Shown here piece by piece: positions 1 through 8,660 of a DNA stretch of 64,000 bases (position 1 is the first letter of the stretch; every line of letters starts with the position of its first letter). The stretch comes from Alphaproteobacteria bacterium. GTDB taxonomy: Bacteria > Pseudomonadota > Alphaproteobacteria > CACIAM-22H2. The DNA lies in the NCBI GenBank assembly GCA_017308135.1, contig JAFKFM010000006.1, positions 437,724 through 501,723 on the forward strand, read 5' to 3'. The notes under the pieces are model-generated. The model searched no databases. It was not told where the DNA came from and was given only the letters and a program-made list of their open reading frames with translations. The position numbers and the translations under genes are program-made.

Positions 1-1
1 G

Positions 2-457
2 ATCCATGACGAATGGATCCGCAATTTGCTCGCGGCACGCCCCGATTTGACGTCCGATCAATTGACGCGGACACGCCAATTGATGGATCGGACCGTGCCG
101 GAAAGTTTGGTCGAAGGCTTCGATCATCTCATTCCGACGATCGTGTTGCCCGATCCGAACGACCGGCATGTCGTCGCGGCGGCCATACATGCGCGCGCCG
201 ACGCGATCGTGACATTCAATCTGAAGGATTTTCCCGCCGCGACGCTGGAGCCGCTTCATTTGGAAGCGATCCATCCGGATGATTTCATCAACTTCCAGAT
301 CGACCTCGACGAAGCGAAGATTGTCGTGGCGGCGCAGAAATGCCGCGCACGGCTGAAGCAGCCGCCAAAATCGGCGACGGACTATCTCGATACGTTGGCG
401 GCTTGCCAATTGCCGAAGAGCGCCTCGCGTCTGCGCGCATATGAAGCGGTGATTTAG
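2..457 (+). CDS. PIN-domain protein, 5'-truncated by window start
   Basis: The frame is open from the first bases of the window, so the N-terminus lies upstream. A TTG at 26 is only an internal leucine in my reading, because in-frame residues before it (I-H-D-E-W-I-R-N) look like genuine PIN sequence. The visible part carries the second half of a PIN ribonuclease fold: 'PDPNDRHVVAAA', then 'ADAIVTFNLKDF', the usual late acidic/Asn-rich region. PIN proteins of this type are typically toxins of type II toxin-antitoxin pairs and cleave RNA. A partner antitoxin would be expected just upstream, outside the window. The first catalytic Asp is not visible, so activity cannot be judged. Confidence 0.75.
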   Translation: MHDEWIRNLLAARPDLTSDQLTRTRQLMDRTVPESLVEGFDHLIPTIVLPDPNDRHVVAAAIHARADAIVTFNLKDFPAATLEPLHLEAIHPDDFINFQIDLDEAKIVVAAQKCRARLKQPPKSATDYLDTLAACQLPKSASRLRAYEAVI

Positions 458-493
458 GGCCCGGCTGGTCCGGGGCTTGCTAAGCACTGGATC

Positions 494-1645
494 ATGCGGA
501 TCGCGATCATCGGCAGCGGCATTGCGGGCTCTTTGCTCGCCAAGAATCTCGACGGCGTTCCCGGCGTCACGGTCGATTTGTACGAGCGTGCCGCGCCCGG
601 CGAGCACGATGGCGCGGGGACGGGCCTGAATCTCGGCCCCAACGGGTTCAAGGCGCTGCGCCTGCACGATCCCGAATCCCATGCGCGCCTGCGCGCCGCG
701 TCGTTCGAGTGGCGCAGCTGGGTCGTCGAATTGGTCGACGGCACGAAGCTGCTCGATCTCGATCTGCTCGACCTCGCCGACGAGCCGGGCGCCAGGCTGC
801 GCTGGTCAGAGCTTTACGCGCTGATGCGCGAACCCGTGCTGGCGCGCACGCGCTATGGCCATGAGTTCATCGCACTGGAGGAAGATGCGGCCCGGCGCCT
901 CGTGCCCGTGTTCAAAACACCGTCGGGCGAGATTGTCCGCAACGGCGGTTACGATCTGCTGGTCGCGGGCGACGGGCGGTTCAGCAAGCTGCGCGAACTC
1001 ACCTGCGGGCCGATCCAATCGCAACAGATGGGGATCGGCATCTGGCGCTTGCTGACCAGCGATGAAGGCAGCCCGTTCGACGATTACCGGCAATGGTTCC
1101 ACGGCAATAACCGCCTGCTCGCCTATCGCGTGCCCGGCGGCCATGTTTATGCCTGCGGCGTATTCGCGCTGGGCGGCGAGACGATCGAGGCGCATCACAA
1201 GACCGAAGAATTCCGGCGCGCCAATTTCCGGCCGCAGGACAAGCCGCCCTGTCCCTCGGTCGCGTGGATCTTGGAGCGTGCGGCGGCCCAGGAAAGCGAA
1301 CTTCATTGGGCGCGGCTGCAAGTCTCGCCCTTGCTGCGCGGCGATTCCTCGGGCCGCGTGCTGCTGCTGGGCGATGCGGCGCAAGCGATGGTGCCCACGC
1401 TGGGCCAAGGAGCGACGCAAGCGATCGAAGACGGCGCGATCGCCGCATCGATTATCCGTAAAGGCGGCGGTGTTGCGGAAATCGCAGCCGTCCGCGACGC
1501 GCGGGTGGAATTCGTGCGCGATTTCTCGCTGGAGGCGACGGATACGATGCTGGGCACCGATCCGGTCGCGGGCACGAAGGCGAAGTCGGGCCCGGATTTC
1601 TTGGCAAAGCTAAAGAAGCTTTATCGCGACGTGCCGGGGCCTTAA
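494..1645 (+). CDS. FAD-dependent monooxygenase (PHBH/UbiH-like)
   Basis: 383 aa. The N-terminus has the Rossmann dinucleotide motif 'IIGSGIAGS' followed by an acidic/aromatic 'DLYERA' strand end. Near residue 290 is the family's second FAD motif, 'GDAAQAMVPTLGQGATQAIED'. This is the fold of class A flavoprotein hydroxylases, which use NAD(P)H and O2 to hydroxylate aromatic or other ring substrates. The substrate cannot be read from sequence. The gene stands alone and converges on the HIT gene, the two stop codons overlapping by 4 bases. No operon partner is visible. Confidence 0.85.
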   Translation: MRIAIIGSGIAGSLLAKNLDGVPGVTVDLYERAAPGEHDGAGTGLNLGPNGFKALRLHDPESHARLRAASFEWRSWVVELVDGTKLLDLDLLDLADEPGARLRWSELYALMREPVLARTRYGHEFIALEEDAARRLVPVFKTPSGEIVRNGGYDLLVAGDGRFSKLRELTCGPIQSQQMGIGIWRLLTSDEGSPFDDYRQWFHGNNRLLAYRVPGGHVYACGVFALGGETIEAHHKTEEFRRANFRPQDKPPCPSVAWILERAAAQESELHWARLQVSPLLRGDSSGRVLLLGDAAQAMVPTLGQGATQAIEDGAIAASIIRKGGGVAEIAAVRDARVEFVRDFSLEATDTMLGTDPVAGTKAKSGPDFLAKLKKLYRDVPGP

Positions 1646-2007
1646 TCGGCGCGGGGCAGCATCCGGCCGAGCTTACGCCCGCCGACGACGTGGAAATGCA
1701 GATGCGGCACTTCCTGATTGCCGTCGGTGCCCGCGTTGCTGATGACGCGATAACCCGAATCCGACACGCCCATCTGGCGTGCGACATCGCCGATCGCCTT
1801 CATCAGCGCGGCTTGTTCGGCGACGGAGGCGTTGGCGGTGAAATCCGCCATCGAGACGTAAGCGCCCTTCGGGATCACCAGCACATGGACCGGCGCCCCC
1901 GGATTGATGTCGTGGAAGGCGAGAACATGGTCGTTCTCCATCACCTTCTTGCACGGGATTTCGCCGCGCAGGATCCGCGCGAAAATGTTGTTCGGATCGT
2001 AGGTCAT
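1642..2007 (-). CDS. HIT family protein (histidine triad nucleotide-binding)
   Basis: 121 aa. The C-terminal part carries the histidine triad 'HLHFHVV', and the N-terminal 'IFARILRGEIPCKKV' is typical of the HINT branch, which hydrolyses phosphoramidates of AMP or GMP. The start ATG overlaps the hisE stop codon (ATGA), so it is the last gene of the histidine operon and probably translationally coupled to hisE. A HIT gene behind hisE is a common arrangement in alphaproteobacteria. Its link with histidine synthesis is not established. Confidence 0.92.
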   Translation of the reverse strand: MTYDPNNIFARILRGEIPCKKVMENDHVLAFHDINPGAPVHVLVIPKGAYVSMADFTANASVAEQAALMKAIGDVARQMGVSDSGYRVISNAGTDGNQEVPHLHFHVVGGRKLGRMLPRAD

Positions 2008-2363
2008 TTGTCCTCGTCGTCGAAGCCGCGCGCGGCTTTCTCGGCGATGCCCGACACGCCTTCGCGGCGGCACAGCTCGTCCCACACTTCCTTGGGATCG
2101 ATCCGCGCATCCGCCCACAGCACCAGCAGGTGGTACATGAGGTCCGCACTCTCGTCGATCAAGCGCTCGCGCTTGTTGCGGATCGCCTCGATGACGACTT
2201 CCACCGCTTCCTCGCCGACCTTCTGGGCGATTTTCTTCGTGCCCTTCTGGAACAGCTTGGCGGTGTGCGACGTCTCGGGATTGGCGCCGCGCCGGGACTC
2301 GATGGTCCGGAACAAGCGGTCCAAGATGATATCGGCGGAGGGTTGCGGGGCCGTTTCGGTCAT
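2004..2363 (-). CDS. hisE: Phosphoribosyl-ATP diphosphatase
   Basis: 119 aa. HisE removes pyrophosphate from phosphoribosyl-ATP, the second step of histidine synthesis. The protein is the all-alpha MazG-like fold: 'KKIAQKVGEEAVEVVIEA' and 'ESADLMYHLLVLWAD' carry the Glu/Asp metal ligands. It is a stand-alone HisE; the cyclohydrolase partner hisI is not in this window. The ATG at 2363 was chosen because the longer open frame upstream runs into hisF. The gap to hisF is 34 bases. Confidence 0.95.
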   Translation of the reverse strand: MTETAPQPSADIILDRLFRTIESRRGANPETSHTAKLFQKGTKKIAQKVGEEAVEVVIEAIRNKRERLIDESADLMYHLLVLWADARIDPKEVWDELCRREGVSGIAEKAARGFDDEDK

Positions 2364-2397
2364 TATCGGAAGAATTTGAGCCCAATCGCCCCAGCGA

Positions 2398-3156
2398 TCA
2401 AGTGCGAACCGGCAACCCGGCCTTGGCCAGATATTGCTTGACCTCGCCCACCGTGAATTTGCCGAAATGGAAGACCGAGGCGGCAAGCAACGCCGCCGCA
2501 TGGCCTTCGCGCACGCCGGCGACGAAATGGTCGAGCGTGCCCACGCCGCCGGACGCGATCACCGGCACGGTGACGGCATCGGCGATGGCGCGCGTCAGCG
2601 GCAGGTCGTAACCCACTTTCGTCCCGTCGCGATCCATCGAGGTCAGCAGAATTTCGCCTGCACCATACTCGGCCATGCGCTTGGCCCAGTCGACCGCGTC
2701 GAGGCCCGTGGCGGTGCGCCCGCCATGGGTGAACACCTCGAACTTGCCGGGCGAGACTTGCTTGGCGTCGATCGCCACAGTCACGCATTGGCTGCCGAAT
2801 TTCTCGGCCGCTTCGCGTACGAATTCCGGCCGCGTCACCGCCGCCGTGTTGATCGACGCCTTATCGGCGCCCGCGAGCAGCAGCTTGCGGATATCGTCGA
2901 CGGTGCGCACGCCGCCGCCGACGGTCAGCGGCATGAAGCAGCGCGCGGCGGTGCGCCCCACCACGTCGTAGATCGTTTCGCGATTCTCGTGGCTCGCGGT
3001 GATATCGAGGAAGCAAAGCTCGTCCGCCCCCGCCGCGTCGTAGGCGGCGGCGGCTTCGACCGGATCGCCCGCGTCGATCAGATCGACGAAATTGACGCCC
3101 TTCACCACGCGGCCCGCTTTGACGTCGAGGCAGGGAATGATGCGGATTTTGAGCAT
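2398..3156 (-). CDS. hisF: Imidazole glycerol phosphate synthase, cyclase subunit
   Basis: 252 aa, the usual HisF length. HisF is the (beta/alpha)8 half of IGP synthase: with ammonia from HisH it converts PRFAR to IGP and AICAR. Both catalytic aspartates are in place: D11 in '[14 protein letters not shown]' and the later one in '[15 protein letters not shown]'. Phosphate-binding 'LTVGGGVRT' and 'VIASGGVGT' are intact. The start overlaps the hisA stop by one base (TGATG), which implies coupled translation in the operon. Confidence 0.97.
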   Translation of the reverse strand: MLKIRIIPCLDVKAGRVVKGVNFVDLIDAGDPVEAAAAYDAAGADELCFLDITASHENRETIYDVVGRTAARCFMPLTVGGGVRTVDDIRKLLLAGADKASINTAAVTRPEFVREAAEKFGSQCVTVAIDAKQVSPGKFEVFTHGGRTATGLDAVDWAKRMAEYGAGEILLTSMDRDGTKVGYDLPLTRAIADAVTVPVIASGGVGTLDHFVAGVREGHAAALLAASVFHFGKFTVGEVKQYLAKAGLPVRT

Positions 3157-3893
3157 CAGGCGGCCTCCAGCAAATCGATCGCGGCGCGCAGATCGATCCG
3201 CCCGTCATAGAGCGCGCGGCCCGAGATGACGCCCGCGATGCCATCTTTCGCGTGGCGCTTCAGCACGGCGAGATCATCGAGCGACGACACGCCGCCCGAC
3301 GCGATGACCGGAATCGACACGGCTTTGGCCATCGCCACCGTTGCGTCCACGTTCGGGCCCTGCAACGCGCCGTCGCGATCGATATCGGTATAGACGATCG
3401 CGGCCACCCCGGAGTCTTCGAACTTCCGCGCGAGATCGACGGCCTTCATGTCCGAGGTTTCGGCCCAGCCTTGCACGGCGACATGGCCGCCGCGCGCATC
3501 GATGCCGACGACGATCTTGCCGGGGAAGGTCTTGCAAGCGCGCTTGACGAAATCCGGATCCTTCAACGCGATGGTGCCGAGGATGACGCGCGTGACACCC
3601 GCATCGAGCCAGGCCGCGATCGCATCGTCGTCGCGAATACCGCCGCCGAGTTGCACCGGCACATTCGCGTTTTTCAGGATCGCGCGCACCGCGTCGGCGT
3701 TGACCGACTTGCCCGCGAAAGCGCCGTCGAGATCGACGACATGGATCCAGCGCGCGCCCGCCTTGACGAATTGCGCGGCCTGATCGCCCGGGCTGTCGTT
3801 GAACACGGTCGCCTGCGCCATGTCGCCCTTGTAGAGGCGCACGCATTTGCCGCCCTTCAAATCGATCGCGGGGAACAGGATCACGGGCGCCAC
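3156..3893 (-). CDS. hisA: ProFAR isomerase
   Basis: 245 aa. HisA is a (beta/alpha)8 barrel that opens the ribose ring of ProFAR by an Amadori rearrangement to give PRFAR for HisF/HisH. Catalytic D11 ('[14 protein letters not shown]') and the second Asp ('[13 protein letters not shown]') are present, with phosphate loops 'VQLGGGIRD' and 'VIASGGVSS'. Its first codons overlap the end of hisH by 13 bases. HisA and HisF are visibly homologous to each other, as in other organisms. Confidence 0.97.
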   Translation of the reverse strand: MAPVILFPAIDLKGGKCVRLYKGDMAQATVFNDSPGDQAAQFVKAGARWIHVVDLDGAFAGKSVNADAVRAILKNANVPVQLGGGIRDDDAIAAWLDAGVTRVILGTIALKDPDFVKRACKTFPGKIVVGIDARGGHVAVQGWAETSDMKAVDLARKFEDSGVAAIVYTDIDRDGALQGPNVDATVAMAKAVSIPVIASGGVSSLDDLAVLKRHAKDGIAGVISGRALYDGRIDLRAAIDLLEAA

Positions 3894-4510
3894 TCGAGGA
3901 AATTGGAAACCAAAGCGAGGCCGATCGCCTGGCTTTTTTCGGGATGGAATTGCGTGCCGGCGATGTTGCCCTTCGCCACGGCCGCGACGATGGGCCCGCC
4001 GTAATCGGCCGTCGCGATCACGCTGCCCTTATCGGCGGGCGTGAAGTGATAGGAGTTGGCGAAATACACATGCGCGCCCTTCGGCCAACCCTTCAGCAAA
4101 GGATGATCGGCGAAGTCGAGCGCGTTCCAGCCGAGCTGCGGCAGTTTGAGCGTGGCGTCTTTGGGTTCCATACGGCGCACGTCGCCACCGAGCCAGCCAA
4201 GCCCTTCATACACGCCATGCTCGTAGCCGGTCGCGGCGAGCAATTGCATGCCCACGCAAATACCGAGGAACGGCGCGCCGCGCTTCACGACCGCGTCGTT
4301 GAGTGCTTCGACCATACCGGGCACGGCGCGCAACCCCGCCGCGCAATCGCCGAACGCGCCTTGGCCGGGCAGCACGATGCGATCGGCCTTGCGCACGATG
4401 TCGGCGTCGGAGGTGACGACGATGTCGGCGCGGCCCTGCGCCTCATGCTCGAATGCTTTGGCGGCCGAGCGCAGATTGCCCGACCCGTAATCGACGACGG
4501 CGATTTTCAT
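3881..4510 (-). CDS. hisH: Imidazole glycerol phosphate synthase, glutaminase subunit
   Basis: 209 aa. A class I glutamine amidotransferase that makes ammonia for HisF. The triad is visible: nucleophile C85 in '[11 protein letters not shown]', H189 and E191 in '[10 protein letters not shown]'. The oxyanion strand motif '[10 protein letters not shown]' is intact. The start at 4510 is the codon that aligns with HisH N-termini ('[13 protein letters not shown]'); it overlaps the stop of the upstream DUF2628 gene as ATGA. Confidence 0.97.
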   Translation of the reverse strand: MKIAVVDYGSGNLRSAAKAFEHEAQGRADIVVTSDADIVRKADRIVLPGQGAFGDCAAGLRAVPGMVEALNDAVVKRGAPFLGICVGMQLLAATGYEHGVYEGLGWLGGDVRRMEPKDATLKLPQLGWNALDFADHPLLKGWPKGAHVYFANSYHFTPADKGSVIATADYGGPIVAAVAKGNIAGTQFHPEKSQAIGLALVSNFLEWRP

Positions 4511-4893
4511 AGCGCGGCCGGATGGCGGCGGAACCAATCGAGTTCCGCTTCGTCCAAATCGCGGCCCGTGGCAAGGCCGCGTTCGACCCAGCCGCGCCGG
4601 TAAAGATCGTCGCGCCGCCAATCATTGGCTTCGAAGCCGACGATCAACGCGAGGCCGATGCCGATCAGCGCATCGGTGAAGGGATCGAGATGCAGCACGT
4701 CCACGGCCAAGGCGAGGCACGCATAGGCGACGACGATGCCGAACGCGACCCACCACAGGCGATGATAGAGCGCCCAGAGCGGCAGGAACGCGAAGGCGGC
4801 CCAGGAGAAGCCGTCCTTCACGAACACCGCGCCGCGATCCACGTCGCGCGCGAAAGGCCGCAGATGCGCCGTATAGCGCTTCGGGCGCCGCAT
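4507..4893 (-). CDS. DUF2628 small membrane protein within the his operon
   Basis: 128 aa. Two or three hydrophobic segments (about residues 28-43, 47-66 and 74-88) are followed by a charged C-terminal tail rich in Arg and Asp. The pattern 'FVKDGFSWAAFAFLPLWALYHRLW' matches DUF2628 proteins, whose function is unknown. It is embedded between hisB and hisH with overlapping stop/start codons on both sides (TGATG with hisB, ATGA with hisH), so it is co-translated with histidine enzymes. I infer co-regulation but no enzymatic role. Confidence 0.85.
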   Translation of the reverse strand: MRRPKRYTAHLRPFARDVDRGAVFVKDGFSWAAFAFLPLWALYHRLWWVAFGIVVAYACLALAVDVLHLDPFTDALIGIGLALIVGFEANDWRRDDLYRRGWVERGLATGRDLDEAELDWFRRHPAAL

Positions 4894-5549
4894 CACACGT
4901 TCTGGCCGTCGGCCGAGCCGCCGCCGAGCACGCCCTTGGTCGACGGAATCGCGTCGGCCTTGCGCGGATCGATGGCGATCGACGCGCGCAAGCTGCGCGC
5001 CAGCGCCTTGAAGCTGCTCTCGACGATATGGTGGTTGTTCTCGCCGTAGAGATTTTCGACATGGAGCGTCAGGCCCGCATTCTGTGCGAAGGCCTGGAAC
5101 CATTCCTTGAACAGTTCGGTATCCATGTCGCCCAGCTTCGGGCGGGTGAAGTTCACCTTCCAGATCAGATAGGGGCGGTTCGACGCGTCGAGCGCCACGC
5201 GCGTCAACGTCTCGTCCATCGGGATCGTCGCTTCGCCGTAACGCACGATGCCCTTGCGATCGCCCAGCGCCTTCGACACGGCTTCGCCCAGCGCGATGCC
5301 GACATCTTCGGTCGTGTGGTGGAAATCGATATGCAGATCGCCCTTGGCACGCAGATGGATGTCGATCAGCGAATGCCGCGACAATTGCTCCATCATGTGA
5401 TCGAGGAAACCGATCCCGGTGTGGACGTCGTAGACGCCCGTGCCATCCAGGTTGACGGTCGCTTCGATCTGCGTCTCCTTGGTCGCGCGCTTGACCGTGG
5501 CGCGGCGCGCGACGGGCAGAACGACAACGGCGGATTTGGCTTCGGCCAT
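4893..5549 (-). CDS. hisB: Imidazoleglycerol-phosphate dehydratase
   Basis: 218 aa. A monofunctional HisB, without the phosphatase half found in enterics. It dehydrates IGP to imidazole acetol phosphate. The duplicated metal-binding motifs are intact: '[14 protein letters not shown]' and '[16 protein letters not shown]', plus '[11 protein letters not shown]'. It has an N-terminal extension of about 18 residues before the usual start of homology (R-A-T-V-K-R). First gene of the leftward his operon; the promoter must lie in 5550-5674, shared with divergent hslV. Confidence 0.96.
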   Translation of the reverse strand: MAEAKSAVVVLPVARRATVKRATKETQIEATVNLDGTGVYDVHTGIGFLDHMMEQLSRHSLIDIHLRAKGDLHIDFHHTTEDVGIALGEAVSKALGDRKGIVRYGEATIPMDETLTRVALDASNRPYLIWKVNFTRPKLGDMDTELFKEWFQAFAQNAGLTLHVENLYGENNHHIVESSFKALARSLRASIAIDPRKADAIPSTKGVLGGGSADGQNV

Positions 5550-5637
5550 GGCTCTCTCTTAAGTGCCGGAAAACGCCCGAGTTATACGGGATATGAAGGG
5601 TATTGGGCCACACATAAGCGCGATTGCGGGCTATCGT

Positions 5638-5667
5638 CTTGAAGCGCGTTAACCTTTTGCCTAGATG
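5638..5667 (+). promoter_or_regulatory. Candidate heat-shock-type promoter of hslVU
   Basis: CTTGAA at 5638-5643 resembles the sigma-32 -35 element. Taking TTGAAG (5639-5644) as the -35 core, TAGATG at 5662-5667 lies 17 bases downstream as -10. A start point about 7 bases further would fall at the A of the hslV ATG (5675), giving a leaderless message. An in-frame TGA at 5666-5668 and the absence of a Shine-Dalgarno motif support that. The -10 is a poor match to CCCCAT-type sigma-32 consensus, so the sigma assignment is a guess. Confidence 0.4.
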
Positions 5668-5674
5668 AGTCGCC

Positions 5675-6229
5675 ATGGACAATCCGAAAAACGAGCTTTG
5701 GCACGGCACGACGATTTTGTGCGTCCGCCGCGCGGGGTCCGTCGTCGTCGCCGGCGACGGGCAAGTGAGCCTTGGGCCCACGGTCATCAAATCCAACGCG
5801 CGCAAAGTGCGCCGCATCGGGCCGGACGGTTCGGTGATCGGCGGCTTCGCCGGCGCCACCGCCGACGCGTTCACATTGTTCGAGCGGCTTGAGGCCAAGC
5901 TCGAAAAACATCCGGGCCAGCTCGTGCGCGCTTGCGTCGAGCTTGCCAAGGATTGGCGCACCGATCGGTATTTGCGCCGCCTGGAAGCGATGATGGCGGT
6001 CGCCGACAAATCGACGTCGCTGGTACTGACCGGGACGGGCGACGTGCTGGAGCCCGAAGACGGGCTGATCGGTATCGGCTCGGGCGGCAATTACGCCTTG
6101 TCGGCCGCGCGGGCGCTGGCCGCCGCCACCGATCTTTCCGCGCGCGAAATCGCCGAGCGATCGATGAAGGTCGCCGCCGATATCTGCGTCTACACCAATA
6201 CGAATGTGACGATCGAAGAGATTAAATGA
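5675..6229 (+). CDS. hslV: ATP-dependent protease subunit HslV
   Basis: 184 aa. N-terminal-nucleophile threonine protease that forms a double hexameric ring and degrades unfolded proteins fed by HslU. The sequence begins with a short propeptide of 11 residues ending 'LWHG', followed by 'TTILCVRR', so T12 should become the catalytic N-terminal Thr after processing. 'GDGQVSLG' and '[14 protein letters not shown]' are typical. An in-frame stop just upstream makes ATG 5675 the only start. The stop overlaps the hslU ATG. Confidence 0.97.
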   Translation: MDNPKNELWHGTTILCVRRAGSVVVAGDGQVSLGPTVIKSNARKVRRIGPDGSVIGGFAGATADAFTLFERLEAKLEKHPGQLVRACVELAKDWRTDRYLRRLEAMMAVADKSTSLVLTGTGDVLEPEDGLIGIGSGGNYALSAARALAAATDLSAREIAERSMKVAADICVYTNTNVTIEEIK

Positions 6230-7545
6230 CCATTCCCGCTTTCACCCCCCGCGAGATCGTTTCCGAACTCGACCGCTTCATCGTCGGCCAGCACGCCGCC
6301 AAGCGCGCCGTCGCCGTGGCGTTGCGCAATCGCTGGCGCCGCCTGCAATTGCCCGAGGAGTTGCGCGAGGAAGTTCTGCCCAAGAACATTCTGATGATCG
6401 GGCCGACCGGCTGCGGCAAAACCGAAATCGCGCGCCGCTTGGCGAAGCTGGCCCAAGCGCCCTTCATCAAGGTCGAAGCGACGAAATTCACCGAGGTCGG
6501 CTATGTCGGCCGCGACGTCGAGCAGATCGTGCGCGATTTGCTCGAAACCGCGATCCAGATGACGCGCGACCGGTTGCGCAAGGAAGTCGAAGCCAAGGCC
6601 GAACTCGCCGCCGAAGAACGCGTGTTGGAAGCCTTGGTTGGCGCCAACGCCTCGGCCGACACCAAGCAGAAATTCCGCAAAATGCTGCGCGAGGGCCAGC
6701 TCTCCGACAAGGAGATCGAGCTGCAAGTCGCCGACAACGCGGCCGTGCAATTCCCGATGATGGAGATCCCCGGCGCCCCGCCGGGCAGCCAGATGGGGAT
6801 CGGCAATCTGCAGGAAATGCTCGGCAAGGCGTTCGGCCAGCGCACCAAGCCGCGCCGCATGAAGGTGTCGGAATCCTACGGCGTGCTGCTGCAGGAAGAA
6901 GCCGACAAGCTGCTGGACCAGGAGCGCGTGGTGAAGGAAGCCAAGCTCGCGGTCGAGCAGAACGGCATCGCCTTCATCGACGAGATCGACAAGATCGCCG
7001 GCCGCGACGGCGTGCGCGGGGCCGATGTGTCGCGCGAAGGCGTGCAGCGCGATCTGCTGCCGCTGATCGAAGGCACGACCGTCAACACGAAGCACGGGCC
7101 GGTGAAGACCGACCACATCCTGTTCGTGGCGTCGGGCGCGTTCCACGTGTCGAAGCCGTCCGACCTGCTGCCCGAATTGCAGGGCCGCTTGCCGATCCGC
7201 GTCGAGTTGAAGGGCTTGGAGAAGGACGATTTCGTCCAGATCCTGAAGGAGCCGGAGAACTCGCTGATCAAGCAGTACGTGGCGCTGCTCGGCACCGAAA
7301 AGGTGACGCTGCGCTTCGAGGATTCGGCGATCGACGCGATCGCGGATTTGGCGGCGGAAGTGAATCGCGGTGTGGAGAATATCGGCGCGCGCCGTCTTCA
7401 CACGATCCTCGAACGCTTGCTCGAGGAGATTTCGTTCACCGCCACCGACAAGGGCGGCGAGACGATCGCGATCGACGACGCCTATGTCCGCGACAAGGTC
7501 GCGGGCCTGGCGAAGAACGCCGATCTGTCGAAGTTCATTTTGTAA
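6226..7545 (+). CDS. hslU: ATP-dependent protease ATPase subunit HslU
   Basis: 439 aa. AAA+ unfoldase partner of HslV. Walker A '[13 protein letters not shown]' lies near residue 59, and Walker B '[10 protein letters not shown]' near 247, followed by sensor/arginine-finger sequence '[15 protein letters not shown]'. The inserted I-domain (about 110-240) is present. The C-terminal 'LSKFIL' is the conserved tail that docks into HslV pockets. Overlaps hslV by 4 bases (ATGA), a standard two-gene heat-shock operon. Confidence 0.98.
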   Translation: MTIPAFTPREIVSELDRFIVGQHAAKRAVAVALRNRWRRLQLPEELREEVLPKNILMIGPTGCGKTEIARRLAKLAQAPFIKVEATKFTEVGYVGRDVEQIVRDLLETAIQMTRDRLRKEVEAKAELAAEERVLEALVGANASADTKQKFRKMLREGQLSDKEIELQVADNAAVQFPMMEIPGAPPGSQMGIGNLQEMLGKAFGQRTKPRRMKVSESYGVLLQEEADKLLDQERVVKEAKLAVEQNGIAFIDEIDKIAGRDGVRGADVSREGVQRDLLPLIEGTTVNTKHGPVKTDHILFVASGAFHVSKPSDLLPELQGRLPIRVELKGLEKDDFVQILKEPENSLIKQYVALLGTEKVTLRFEDSAIDAIADLAAEVNRGVENIGARRLHTILERLLEEISFTATDKGGETIAIDDAYVRDKVAGLAKNADLSKFIL

Positions 7546-7551
7546 GAAAAG

Positions 7552-7602
7552 GCACCGTCCTGGGCCGGCCGCGCGCAGGCAGGCTCGATCCCAGGACGGT
7601 GC
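7552..7602. terminator. Inverted repeat / terminator between hslU and the lipoprotein gene
   Basis: A perfect 13-bp inverted repeat: GCACCGTCCTGGG at 7552-7564 and its complement at 7590-7602, with a 25-base GC-rich loop. Read on the minus strand the stem is followed by CTTTTCTT, so it is a better intrinsic terminator for the leftward lipoprotein genes than for hslU, whose side lacks a T run. It may still insulate both convergent units. Confidence 0.7.
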
Positions 7603-7635
7603 GGGGCGCTACCTCGGTTCCCGAGCGCCCTATGC

Positions 7636-7902
7636 CTATTTCCGTGCGGGCTTCTTGCCGTCGCCCTCGATCGCGTCATAGGCGAGGCCGCCGGCCGTAC
7701 CGACGATGCCGCCGATAACGGCGCCGGCCCCCATATCGAGGCCACCGGACATGGCGCCGATCACGGCACCCACGCCCGTACCGATCGCCGCACCGGTGAC
7801 GGCGCGTTCCTCGGTCTTGTTCATCTGACAGGCGGAGAGCAGCAACGCCCCCGCGAGCGCAAAAGCCAGCGTGCCCGATCGCTTGAGAGTTAGAGCGGTC
7901 AT
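7636..7902 (-). CDS. Small glycine-zipper lipoprotein (paralog 1)
   Basis: 88 aa. Signal sequence ending in lipobox 'LLSAC' (C25 lipidated), then 'GAAIGTGVGAVIGA' and 'GAVIGGIVGTAGGLAYDA', two Gly-rich hydrophobic hairpins typical of glycine-zipper outer-membrane or envelope lipoproteins. A good Shine-Dalgarno (AAAGGAGA) precedes ATG 7902; a longer frame upstream has none. It lies 16 bases after its paralog, and the two are about half identical around the lipobox and first zipper. Function unknown; such proteins often respond to envelope stress. Confidence 0.85.
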   Translation of the reverse strand: MTALTLKRSGTLAFALAGALLLSACQMNKTEERAVTGAAIGTGVGAVIGAMSGGLDMGAGAVIGGIVGTAGGLAYDAIEGDGKKPARK

Positions 7903-7918
7903 GGTCGTCTCCTTTCGC

Positions 7919-8182
7919 TTATTTCTTTTTCGCCTGGTCGTAGAGCCAGCCGCCGGCCGCACCCACGCCCGCACCGACCAGCGTGTTGGTCAGCAGGCCG
8001 CCGCCGCCGATGATGCTTGCCGCCGCACCGACACCCGTACCGATCGCGGCACCGGTGGCGACGCGGTTCTCGGTCTGCGTCATTTGGCAGGCGGAGGTGA
8101 AAAGGGCCGCGGCGAGGACCAACGCAACCGCGGCCGAGCGCTTCAGCGAGGGACGCTTCAGGGACGAAACTTGGGGGGACAT
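7919..8182 (-). CDS. Small glycine-zipper lipoprotein (paralog 2)
   Basis: 87 aa. Lipobox 'FTSAC' (C32), then 'CQMTQTENRVATGAAIGTG' which parallels the downstream copy, and a second Gly-rich hairpin ending 'GGWLYDQAKKK'. GGAGA lies a few bases before ATG 8182. Upstream copy of a tandem pair with the 88-aa gene; duplicated in place and presumably one transcript. The Lys-rich end differs between copies. Confidence 0.85.
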   Translation of the reverse strand: MSPQVSSLKRPSLKRSAAVALVLAAALFTSACQMTQTENRVATGAAIGTGVGAAASIIGGGGLLTNTLVGAGVGAAGGWLYDQAKKK

Positions 8183-8270
8183 CGGGATTCTCCGTTCTTG
8201 TCGTTCCACGCGAACGAGTAGACCGGAGAAATCGGGCCGAAATAAGGAATTTATAAGCTAAAACAAAGAG

Positions 8271-8660
8271 TTACGAACGGGATGTTCGCGACCTTTTCGC
8301 CACAACCTGCGCGTTTTTTAGGCGTTCCAGGAGGTTTGCGGCATCCAGGTCCGACAAACCGTCAATTTTGTCGGCCAACAGGTTGGCAAGCTCCGTCCGG
8401 ACGGGGTCGAGGCCGCGCGTATCGACCACGACGCGCGGATGCGACAGCCGCGCAAGGCGGTGCATCTCCTCGTAATCGTCCCAGATCAGATGGAAATATT
8501 CGCAGATCTGCACGAGCAGTGCGGGGCTGGGCCGCCCGCGATGGCCGTGTTCGAGGGCGGATAAGAACGCCTGGCTGATATCGAGGTCGCCGGCCATGCG
8601 CTTCATCGTGATGCCGCGCTCGCGGCGCAACGCACGAACCTTGGCGCCGAAGGGCGTCAT
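8271..8660 (-). CDS. XRE-family helix-turn-helix regulator
   Basis: 129 aa. Residues 4-60 are a lambda-repressor-like HTH ('VRALRRERGITMKRMAGDL', 'ISQAFLSALEHGHRG'), followed by a helical tail with 'WDDYEEMHRLARLSHPR'. The start ATG overlaps the smr stop codon by 4 bases, so it is the downstream gene of a two-gene unit. The stretch between it and the lipoproteins (8183-8270) is relatively AT-rich and may hold the lipoprotein promoter. Targets unknown. Confidence 0.85.
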   Translation of the reverse strand: MTPFGAKVRALRRERGITMKRMAGDLDISQAFLSALEHGHRGRPSPALLVQICEYFHLIWDDYEEMHRLARLSHPRVVVDTRGLDPVRTELANLLADKIDGLSDLDAANLLERLKNAQVVAKRSRTSRS

